Shown one piece after another: positions 19,761 through 31,427 of a stretch of 64,000 nucleotides of DNA. The notes beneath the pieces are model-generated. The model ran no database searches. It had not been told where the DNA came from and saw only the letters and a program-made list of their open reading frames with translations. The translations under genes were made by a program, and so were the position numbers. The stretch lies in NCBI RefSeq assembly GCF_016859285.1, contig NC_053420.1:9186001-9250000 (forward strand), given 5' to 3'. Positions within the stretch are counted from its first letter, which is position 1, and every line of letters begins with the position of its first letter. This stretch comes from Xiphias gladius. Its lineage: Eukaryota; Chordata; Actinopteri; Istiophoriformes; Xiphiidae.

Positions 19761-22383
19761 GTGCTGGCCAACTATTACTGTAATCCTAGTTAATTATTAT
19801 GAGGAATATACATGGTGGGTTTAGTCAGCATCTCAGATAACGAACACTAACTTAACGGTGTTTAGCCACTTTCATTGCTACGTGCTTTTCCTGCCGGCGT
19901 ACAGTCGGTTGGGATAAAAATAATTGTTATGACCTCCGGTTGTATTTTTCCACTCAAAATAAAACAAACTTGAGCTGTGTCTGTATTTCAATGATAGAAA
20001 TCATTTAGTACATGTGTAGTTCTCATTTAATTGGTTTATAGTAACAGAGACTGCTTTATAGGGGAAAAAAGTCGATTTCAAATAGCCTCAACAATCACTT
20101 CTTTTTATGGAAAAACTTTATTTTGAAGACCTCGTTTCCGACTCGAGTCGGCCCTGAGCCGCGATTAATTCTGGGAGGTGGAGTTCTTTTAGCCAAACGC
20201 CTGCTGCAGGCAGAGGACCTCAGATTCGTTACTCAAGTAAGATCGGTGGTGGAAGTTAAGTAAGTACATTCATTCAAGCGCTATTCTTGAGTGTAATTTT
20301 GAGGCACTTGTACTTTACTTGAGTATTTCGATTTCATGCTACTTTATAGTTAGACTCCATTACATTTCATACATAAATACTGTACTTTTAACTACATTTA
20401 TCGACAGCTTTAGTTACTATTTACTTTCTAGATTTCACATTTAAAAAAAATATGTTAAGATTATAAATTTCAGTGCACTGTTAGAGATCAAACCAGGGGT
20501 TCCCAATCTTGGTGACCCCTTACGAAGAGGCAGTTTCTTGTTGGGGGCCCTTGTTCAAATGTCTATGAGTTGTTAGTGAGTGATTTCCCCTCTAAACGTT
20601 TCCGATGGTTCCACTTAAATAATTGTTCAAGGCTTGAAGAGGTCAAATTAACCAATATCCCACCAAAAAAGAAAAAGTCCAAAAAATAAGTCCAAATTTG
20701 TGTATCAGAACTTGGCATTTTCTTCTTTCCTCTCCCAAAAATCCTCTCAGGACTCCTCAGATTTATCCGGTGACCCCTTCGGATGGGCCTGACCTCCAGT
20801 TTGGGAGCCACTGGACAAAACGAACCAACTGTATATAAAGTAGTTAAAACTAGCTCCACCTGGAGCAGCTGCAACATTAAAATGCTGCTTATACGTCAGT
20901 GTTAACAATCTAATGTAATATATGATAATATATCACTCACAGGGGACATTTTTTTGCATAATGATTACTTTTACTTCTGATACTTTAAGTGCATCCTGAT
21001 GATAATTCTTTTGTAGTTTTACTTAAGATTTTGAATTCAGACCTTTACTTGTAATTGAGCATTTTTACATTCTTGTATCGCTATTTTAACTTAAAGATGT
21101 GAATACTTCTTCCAGCAGTGAATAAAAGCACCTGTGAAACAATGTAAAAATACTCCATCATAAGTAAAGTCCTGCATTCAAAATCTTGCCTAAGTAAAAG
21201 ATCACAAGTATCATCATCATTTGCAGAAAAATTGAATAATATTATGACATAATGAGATTGTTAATACTGATGCATCAGCCTGTAAATAGCATTTTAGAAC
21301 TTAAATAGTTTAGTCCAGTGGTTCCCAGCCCTGGTGTCATAGAGGGCACTGGGTCACAAAATAAAAATTGGGGATTGTGAAAAGATTACTGGGGTAAGAA
21401 AGAAGAAAAAAAACAATGTTTATATTTGTTTTTCCTTTTACTTTTCTACAATCTTTGCTTTTCTGTGAAATATTGGATAATTTCTTTGGGCCTCAAACTG
21501 TTATTTATATGAAACCATCTAAGAATATTATAGAGGAAGTGTGGAAACATGACGAGGGGGCCGCAACTAGACACTGCTTTTTTGTAAGGGGTCACATACC
21601 AAAACAGGCTGGATATTTCAAAACTGTACGCACATTTACTCATGTACTTAGTTACTTTCTACCAATGGCTAGAGGTGTCCCCATGGCTTTCCAGGTGTTA
21701 CACCAAGTGCTGTAACCCTTTAGATTCTTCAACCCGATTTGGAGGTTCACCTGTATTCCCACTTCAAACATTTTCCCATATTTTTTCACAAAGGCCAAGT
21801 TGTTTTGAATTCAGTCTGCTGAAAATCTGTGGCCCTGCAGAACCTGTGATGCTAGAGGATCAACTACATGAAAAAGACCAGTAGACCAGATTATTGACAG
21901 GTGAGATGTTGGCGACTTATTGTACACACAGTACACAATACACAAAACTTTCCTCTATCACAGCTATCCATCTGTATATCTATGGGGTCAATGGGTTTTT
22001 TTTGTTTTTATTTACAGTTATTCAACCCAACGTGACCATTTTGAAATACTTTGCAGGCACAGCTTTGGTAACAACTGATAAAGTTCGATAAAACATTTGC
22101 AGTGGTACAGCTGAAATTCCAAAGTGAGTAACAGAATCTGATTGCTTACAGAATTTGGTGTAGCACCTGGAGGCCCATGGGAACCCCGACATGAATGCAA
22201 AGTTGCACTTTGAGGTCAACCTAGATCCCACAGCTAACCTGTGGAAGACAACACGAACACAATATTTGGTGTCATATGCCTCCGTTATATCGGTACAAAA
22301 AGAAACGTCGTGGACAAAACAAATTTACAAACATGTTTAATAAGTTTTCTGGGGTAAAATGGCCCCAAAGGCACCATGCGTCT
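19761..22383. other. smpd2/tead3 intergenic region, nested repeats
   Basis: No gene found. About 20230-21300 holds copies of the ACTTGAGTA-type repeat interrupted by a GGTTCCCAATCTTGGTGACCCC element (about 20497-20825); another GGTTCCCAGCCCTGGTG element is at about 21316-21610. Confidence 0.5.
20497..20825. repeat. GGTTCCCA-type fish repeat inserted in another repeat
   Basis: Bounded by CAGGGGTTCCCAATCTTGG on the left and CAGTTTGGGAGCCACTGG on the right, which are roughly inverted. Sequence on both sides resumes the ACTTGAGTA-type repeat. A related copy lies at about 21316-21610. Confidence 0.5.
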
Positions 22384-24480
22384 TTTATTGTTAGATACAT
22401 TTGTTTGATTATATAGTCCAACCTCTACTTTGAAGTATAAAATTGCAATGCACAATGGTAACAAAGACAATAGTAAACCACCTTAAACCAAAAAAGAAAA
22501 AAAAAAACCAAAACAACAAAAAACAAAACAAAAAAAACCTGCCCACACCATTCAGAATATGATACATATATCTCATTATTAATTATCAATATCAGCACAG
22601 TCACACATTATTTTCAGTGAAGCATATGGCAGACACTGAAAGTCAAAAGACAACAGAGTCAAAACAAAATATTAATCTTGATAAAGGCAAAAAAAATGTC
22701 TGTATAAAAGATAAATTGAGAAACCTGCTAGAGGAGGAGCGTTATTGTATCTGGCTTGTGAAATATGACATTCAAAGCCAGGTGCAATTATTCCACCGTA
22801 CAATATCTTAAATTGGAACCTTTATAGCAAAATTGTCCAGTGAACCACACAGAGTAGACACCTGTCTAGCAGGACCCATGGGATGACAGTTAATCCTGTC
22901 TCTAGTTTGAGTCCTGCAATACTTTTAACTTCTCCATCACAATGGAAAATGATCAATACATCTCCAGTACCCCACCCTGCCCTCCCACTATTTGTTCACC
23001 AACCCTATAAATAACAATCAATGGTCATACTCCACAGCACAGAGACAATAGCTCTCATTCAAGATAATTATTAAGTTTGATTTTAAAATTATTTAATGTG
23101 TAATGTCAGTAAACAAAATTGTCTTAAATATCAAAACTGAACTTGTATCAACGAATGCAGCTTCTCCACACATTACACAGAGAAGGGTGAAGCAAATGAG
23201 CCGACTTCACAGCATACAATCTCTTTTTTAAACAAAAGAAACAGTGATTTACTTCTCTTAACTTTAGCCACGGTCTGAGTTGAGTGCTGAGTTAATTGAT
23301 CACAAATATGAACATAAAGGTCCCCCCCTCCCCCACAACCCAAAACAAAAAACACATGAAAAATCCTATGTAACACATATTCCTTTAGCATCCACTGACT
23401 CACAGTACAGAAACAATTCATTTTTCAATTAGGCTACATAACTCAAGGCAGAAAATGAGCACTTCTGTTGCTTCACCCCCCTTCTTGATCTTTTAAGTGC
23501 AACCAAGCACACGTCTTCAAACAGAGAAATAACAGGGGATCTCCTAAGGATGGTGAATCCTTGGCGCTGTGTCAGGCTAGTAATGGTACAAGGCATCCTT
23601 AGCGTCAAAAGTCAGTTATAGATAGATGCTTGTAAGACCTGATTTTTTTTTTTTAAAAACTGTGTAATAAAACATAAAAAAGCAGAACCTTAATAATACG
23701 TTAACACAATAAACCTTCTCCCTGTACACTTGGACTGTAGAACTTGGGACGATTTTTTTTTGTCAAACAAAAGGGCTACATGAAAATTAGTTATCCCATC
23801 CCATTCCTCTTTGTGCCCAAATACAAAAACTGCTCAAAAGATGTGAATCTGAGAGGTTTCGTTCCAATTTTTTTTTTTTTTTTTTGACAAAATACACCTG
23901 TCTGACTATTTTCTGTTCATTCTGTTCATTTAAAAACAAGAGGTAGTAAACAAAAGGCAATCCAAAGTGGCAGACAATGATATAATCTTTGGAGAAAAGG
24001 CACTTGCTTTCCTAACAAACCTACTGCAACAACGCTACCAGGTTTTCCCCTCCGTGGCCCCGTTCTCTCTACTTATTCAATCTTATATACACACCTCTTA
24101 TTGCTCAGAGTGTGTTCCCTTGGATACCATAAGAGTCTTTTCAACCCCAAACACATTCTCGTTCCCTCAATAAAACATATCAAGCTCCATCAATTACCTT
24201 GGCAAAAGTGACCCACTTCATCTAAAGCATGTTTAAAACACATGGAAAATAGTTAGTTGTTTGAAAAATCGGTAATTCTTCAAAATTTCTCTGCATGTTG
24301 GCACGTTGAGACTCACTCTTTTCTTTCCTTGTGTACAAGACTTTTTTTTTAAAGCATAAAATCTGTCCTTGTTAGTTCGGTCTAGCAATGTTTGAATGTT
24401 TTTTCTAGTTTTTCCTGGATGGTTGAGCTGGTCGAAGAGAGATTGTGTCACGCTTTTGTCTGGCTTTTCCTGAAGAGCTG
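22384..24480 (-). other. tead3: tead3 3' UTR (probable)
   Basis: AT-rich sequence downstream of the tead3 stop codon, with no open frame or recognised repeat. A minus-strand AATAAA at 22384-22389 could mark the end and would give a 2.1-kb 3' UTR; earlier signals are possible. Confidence 0.35.
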
Positions 24481-24594
24481 TTAGTCCTTAACAAGTCTGT
24501 AGACGTGATACTGAGCTCCGTGTTCACTTGTGGAAACCTCAAAAACAAACGCTATACAGAGCAAGGTCTCCTGGGTGTCGCGGTTTGTCACAAC
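24481..24594 (-). CDS. tead3: tead3 last coding exon and stop
   Basis: 114 nt: [20 protein letters not shown] then [17 protein letters not shown] and TAA at 24481-24483. Acceptor CCTCAG. The family ending HxYRLVKD is intact. Confidence 0.96.
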   Translation of the reverse strand, partial: VVTNRDTQETLLCIAFVFEVSTSEHGAQYHVYRLVKD

Positions 24595-26614
24595 CTGAGG
24601 GGCAGAAAGAAAAGGTCAAGGGGGGAAACGGGACGCAGCACAGTCTGTTTTGAAATCCTGCAGTGACAATCAGTTGATAATTTCTTAATTTGTTAAAGGA
24701 ATAGTTTTACATTTTGGGAAAAACGCTTATTGGCTTTCAGGCTGAGAGTTAGATGAGAGGATTGGTACCACTCTAATGTCACGGTTTAGCAAAATCCCCC
24801 TACCACCACCTCTAAAGGTCACAAATTAACCAATTATACATTGTTAGCGCAATCTGTACGAAAACAACACACTATGGTTTTATAGGGGACGCAGGGCTAG
24901 CTGTTTGCAGTCTTCATGCTAAGCTAAGCTAACTGGCTGCCGACTCCTGCTTCATGTTTACTCTACAGAAATCCGAGCCGCTCATCGATCCTCTCATCTA
25001 CCTCATGGCAAGAAAGTGAATATGTGTTCCCAAAATGTTAAACTATTCCTTTAACAATCCCGCACAATCGACTGCATGTTACCTGTAGGATAGTGAAGTT
25101 TTCAAGAACACTGTTCATCATGTACTTTTCAGGCAAGTGTTTGAGTTTGTGGATAAAGTTGATCATGTACTCGCACATAGGAGAGCGGTGGATCCTGTAA
25201 ACACACTTTCCTCCCTCCAGGCGGGCGTACTCTGTCTGCAACACACACAGGACAGTCAAACACATCCAGTAGTGGGTTGAAATTGAAGTTTTAGTGAGGA
25301 CAGCCATCGGTGCACATATTACCTCTACTTTCTCGACAACCTGCTTGCCAAACGAGCAGACTTTGGTTGAAACGGTGATCGTCATGTTCTCAATGCTGCT
25401 GTACTGGCTGCTGACACCGTAGAAAGAACCAGGGCCATCCTGCATGCCGCTGCTGTTCAGGTCCGCCTGCAGAGGGCACAGATTTCATCATATTAGTGAT
25501 CACCAGTACGTTTTGACACATACTATCAAAAAGTTCCTCACAGCACACGAACCGTCAAGTCACAAGAAAATTTTAAGGTATTCTGTGAAACAACAAAACT
25601 CTTGAGACTAGATGTTTGGAGACGGCATAGTGTGTGCAGACTCAGATTAAGAACAGAAAGAGAAATACAACGTACGCGGTGAAGCAATGCATTGTGAAAC
25701 ACCTTGGCTTTAATCTTCAGATAATGTCTTTCAGTAATAAGATCCCGGTGGTGTCATAGGAAAGGGAAAAAGTTTGCATAAGATCTAATTTGCTGCCACG
25801 TGTCGCTCTGAAACTGTGGAGTAGTATGTGAAGTCTGTGATTTTAAAGTGTTTGAACTGATTCAAAACTTGGCACTGTTACTGCCTCCCATTGAACTAAT
25901 AGGCTGTACATAAATAAGATTTAATGACAATCTTAAGCCAGACAAAAACTGGGAAACAAATGCAAAATAACAACTAAAAACTGGCAGATGATGACGACGA
26001 CCCACCCAGAATTTAACCAGGAAGAAAGCGTTCTGAGGGCCTTTCTCATAAAGCTCTTTGAGCCCGCCCTTCTTCTCGGGGAACTTGTCGTAGATCTGCC
26101 GGATGTCCACAGCCTCCAGGAGCGGGTCACTGTAGGAGGGGTTGGTCTGTCCAATGTGGACAAACAGATGTTTGCTGTACTGCAGTGGACAGAGACAAAA
26201 GAGACAAGGGGAGACATGGTTAACCTCAAGACCCTCATCTGCAAAACGGTTTGGACATTCTGCTGCACATGAGAACAAGGCGAGTATTAAGTTGTCTCCT
26301 GTCAACAGCTTTCTGAAATCAGATCCATACCATCGCCACTTACAGATTCTGTTGTTCTTAGCATTTGTTAAACATCAGGCACCGGATAGTTTTACCAAAT
26401 CAGGATGATCCAGATTTACAACATTGTTTGGCTCCCATATACAGGACACTTGAACTCACGTTGTCTGGGTCTCTCTGAACCTCCATGAAGGCTGAGTACT
26501 CCAGCATCCGCAGCTTTGAGGAGGCGATGGTCCGGTCCTGCCACACTGGCACGGCAGTAGCAGTTGGTGCAGGAGGGGGCGCCAAAGGCTCATAACCTGG
26601 ACAGAGCGCACGCA

Positions 26615-26653
<39 letters not shown>

Positions 26654-29600
26654 TTACAACAACAGTCACAGTGACAGTGAGCTGCCATTTCCGGGTCATT
26701 CACTAGTTTGGTTTTGTTTTCAAAAAATTGTCAGAGATTTTTACTTCTTACTCACTTGGTATGGATTGTGGTACAGGACCTGAAAGGCTTGGGTATGGTG
26801 GCTGTGCAAAAGGTTTGATACTGAAAGACAATGAGTGGTGTGATGAGACAATGACATAACAAAAAAGAAGTCTTTCTGTTAATGCCATGTAAGCATGTGT
26901 TGCTGCACCAGCTAGGCGTGAGTCCACCTGCTTTATTGCTTCTTAATGATGCAAAATAGCATCAATTAATTATGATTTTACTGAAAAAATAAAATAAAAT
27001 TCAATAACACATTTATAGATTTTGTTACTTTTTCAGTGAAATCAGGTTATCAAACACTGTGGATTTTTCTACCCTATTCATTTTTTAATCTCCATCAAAT
27101 TTGAAGCAGTTAATTTGCCCGGTGGTGGTTTACATCAGTGCAGGAAACATACAGTACAATGTAGTGTAGAGGAAGAGTTAGTGCTGCTTTGTGCTCATTG
27201 TTGGACCTCGGCTAGGGGGAACTTACGCATGGCTGGTGCGGCCAAGCCCAGGAGTCCTTCCCGGGTTGAGATCTAGAACCAGCCTGGTGTGCAAAAATGT
27301 GATCTGTTAATCATGCCTTGCAATACCCACCTGACATTAAACCTGACCCCCTCACTGACTCTCTCATTTAAGCATTTACTCATCCTCTAGCGACAGTCTC
27401 TCTCTTTACAAACTACACACACCATGGTGTCTCCCAACAGCTATCTTGTGGGATCAGCAGAGGGGTTTATTACTTACTCCTGAGAGGGTCCAGGCTGTCC
27501 TGGGATTGGAGCAGGCCAGAACTGGAGAGTAAACAAAAACTGTCAGTCGCTGCTTCAAATTAAACGTTGCGAAATCCAATGTAATATTTCATTACTGAAA
27601 AACAAGCGACAACCACAAAATGTGGTTATGTGCTGTAACTGCACAGGAAATAAATGGAGGTCTCACTCTGGCTGGTTGGTAGGGAGCAGGAGGCAGTGGT
27701 GGAAGATGATTCTTTATCATACTTGGTGAGACGATCTGTGCAGACGACAGTGCTGCCATGTTCTGCAGGGCTTTGTCTTTAGACGCCTGATCCTACAGAT
27801 TCACACAGAAATGAGGGGAGTCAACCACAAGGTGGCACAGTAACCTAATCATCTGTCTACTGCTGTATGTGATCCTAAATGATCACAATTAACACAGTGG
27901 CAGTGCTTGTGTAGTGTTTTCTTTGTACGACTTCCACAGGGCACTGTATTTATTTGCAGCTGTTAAGCAACAGCTGAATTCTACAATGTATTTTACAATG
28001 TTGTGGAAAATTAGTAAGCTTGACAGGAGTTTAGCTTAACAGTCAATAAAAACAATTCTAGTATGGTAACAATGTTGTTCTATTAATCTTCAAAACTGTG
28101 TGAAAAAATTTTTTTTTTGAAAGAACAGCTGGACAGAAGAAGCAAAGAAGAACAGAGAAAAGGAAGCAACACTGGTTTTTAAGCTTGGGTCACAAGACAA
28201 ATTGAAGGTCTGTTAGGTCTGAGGGTGCGTTATCAGGATCAGCACAGGAAAAAGAGAATAAAAAGAGTGATGTGGCTTGGAAAGCAGTTTTGTATTCATG
28301 TTGCATCTGAGAGTAAACATCAACAAATTACATTTTTACTATGCGGATGAAAGTCATTCTATGTACATGAAATAAGCAGCACGAAAGATATAAAAAAAAA
28401 AGCCGAACCAATTCATGTCCATGGTGCATGACACATAGTTTATGATTTACAAACACATTTACAAAAGCAGTTTACTTGCATTCGAATATTTCAAAGTTTA
28501 TAAAAAAGAATGCATCCTCTCATTCTCTGTCTTTTTTCAAAAGAATGCATTTCAGCTAATTTAGCTGTAACTTTGCGATTGAAGGAAAGATGCCTAAGAG
28601 GCGAGACCCCAAATCAAAGAGTGACACCTTGTGCAAAGCAAGCCAGACTTTGGCTTTTTGGCAGAGGCTGAGGGGATTAAACTACACCAGGCAGGATGCG
28701 CAGCAGTGCTGTGTTCAAAGCGTGGCTGTTTCCTAAGCATTGCTTCATTATGGGATAGCAATGGGGTGGGATGCCATGCCAGCAGAGGGCCATAGCAAGG
28801 GGACAGTGCACTGGTGCTGCCAAACAAAGGGGAGGAGGGAAGCATATTGCACAAGTCAGGTTCACTTACCAAATTCATCGCCTGAATCAAAAAAGAGAGA
28901 AACCATTAGTGCTGTGCAGTTCTACATGATGTCTTAAGATTATTTAAGAGTTTCGTTTGAGATAAAGAACGAAACTGTTTTTAATCCAAGTTTCTCTTTT
29001 TTTTTTTCCTCCATACTGTAGACATGGTTTTCAAAAACTCAAAATTCACACCGTGAATGACAGTGTGCTGTGGTTTAGCAGTTACAAAGTTCAGTGGGGA
29101 TTGGGGAAAATGCAACACAGTTTTCAATCCAAAATAATCTCAAATGTTGAACTTTTTAATAAAGCCATTTTTACGTTATATTTAATAAAGTAACCATAGT
29201 TGGGATAATGACGTTCATATATATATATTTTTTAAAAATTCTTTACTTCATTGGTCAACAGGAAAATATTGAAATAATAGCCAACATTTCATTAAATCTT
29301 TGCACAATATAAAGCAAAGGATAACAACATAATTTTAGTGACTTTCTAATAAAAAACAGTGTACAATCGGGGAACACCTCAGTAGTATTTCAACTGAAGG
29401 AAAACATGATACAAATAGTAAAAAGTCAAATCCTTGGAGGTTTATTACTGCAGAGCCTTCATTATACTCTTCACAAGTTCAAGAAGTACACATCAGCATG
29501 AAGTAGGATAATATTTTTTCATATTCATTTTGTTGCAAAAATGTGTCCAATCAAGTCTGTCATTTTATGTGAAGGAGTAAAAATAAGGATGGATGTTTGT

Positions 29601-31386
29601 GCAAAAAAGTAAGAAAGAATAGAAAGAATAGAATAAAACATGATTAACCCCTTCGAGCAGAGAGGATAAAAATCAGCAAAGAGTATATTTTAAGCCTTGA
29701 AAGTTGAAGAACCTGAAACCTGTCTTTAGAACATAATGCTGCTACCCACTGGTTCATTTTTCAGAGCTTTCCTTTCCACGAAATATGTAAGATGAAGGGT
29801 GCTGATCAAACTTCAGTCTAGATTTGATGAGCCCAAGAAATGAGAACACGAAGAAAATGTTTTTGGAAGATGATGCAAATTTTAAGATCTGCAAACACTT
29901 TTGATACCATGATGTGAATGTAAAAAAGAGCAGGATGGAGCATAATGCAGCAGCCTCTATATGATACGGGGACAAAAGAAAAGTTATGGCTCACTATGAA
30001 CATTCCTCCACTGTTTATTCAAGATTAAGTTGGCATTTGTGGAAAAAAGCTCAAAAACTGGTATCACTGGATGAATGAGCTGATTCTGCTGACTTGTATG
30101 TCATACATTAACTTGTATGTGATGTAAGGAAGTAAGGAGGTGGAAGCATCCATTTCCTTATGCCATTCTCCTACATATGTTATCACAGTAGCTACAACTG
30201 GGTGGACTGAACTACATATGACACCACTGAAGGGATGGTTAAATTATCTCTGTGTGACAAACGGTGTGGTGGTGACGTCCACTAGGACATTAGTCTGCGT
30301 GTAGGGGTTAATTTAAGTTGAAGTTAGCACTGCAGACTGCCACAATGTCTTCAGTATATACTTTTGTCTGTATTATGGACTGCATATACAGTATGTGAAT
30401 ATGCAAAAACAATAAAAAGCATGAAAAGACCAGAGGGATTGGAAGAAATACAAGACAAGTCAAAAGGAGTAATATGATGACAACAATCAAAGATTAATCT
30501 TCATTTATGTTCAGTTCTACTAAAGACATTAAAAACAGACACATTAGAGGAACTCAAGGTAGCAACTAAAGAAAAGTAGAGAGTTTTAGGGAAAGAAGAA
30601 GTCTCAGAGAAGAACAGTATGCGGCAGGAGCATGGCTGGCACAGAGGACAGATACAGAGCTGGAGCATCATGCAGCTAAATAACCTTTCTCTGGGCTCAT
30701 CATAACAGCTTTTGTGTAGCATTCCTTAAAAGCAGAAGCTTTACAATCAGATATTACACTTTGATTTTAAGGATGAGATTAGGGCCATACTTAATGCAGC
30801 TCAGACCTACAGTAGAAGCTCAAAAACTTTGACTGTTTGTGCACTGCATGCATGATTCACACCACAGGACTGTGGTTATTTTTTCCAGAGAATTAACTCC
30901 TAATGGTTAAACAATGAATTTTGCTTGCCAAGCTTGCGTCCACTGATCTAGCAGGAGTTGGCCTCGCATCAAAGCAAGGACTGATAATATGCACAAATTA
31001 ACCGGTTAGTGCAAAGCCAAGCTTTTACCAGCCCCGCCGAGCCCGCAGTGAAGCGCATACCTTTAGCTTTGACTGGATCTCGCGAGATTTTCTCCGGGCG
31101 AGAACCTGCAAGTGGCTAGAAACCTGCACAGAAGAATAGCCAAGAGGAGGGAAGAGGAAAAGGAGACAGGAAGAGAGAAGACAAGGGAAGAAAGGGAGAA
31201 GCCGTAACCAAAGAGGAAAGAGATGCTCAGTCAGTGTTGCCGCAAGGCAGGTTGGCGGCACCTACCTTTATACCCGCCTGGTATTCGCGAACTTTCTTCC
31301 GTGCTAACACCTGTATGTGACTAGACACCTAAAGGAGTGTGAAACAGTTTTTGAGCATAAAAACAACATTCACTCAGATACATGCA

Positions 31387-31427
<41 letters not shown>

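Noticed and set aside
26142..26408. Plus-strand frames over tead3 exons
   Set aside because: They are antisense shadows of conserved TEAD coding sequence.
31061..31123. Possibility that exon 3b is a dead duplicate
   Set aside because: Both splice sites, frame and every key basic residue are intact, and the protein resembles TEAD2/4 rather than a decayed copy of exon 3a.
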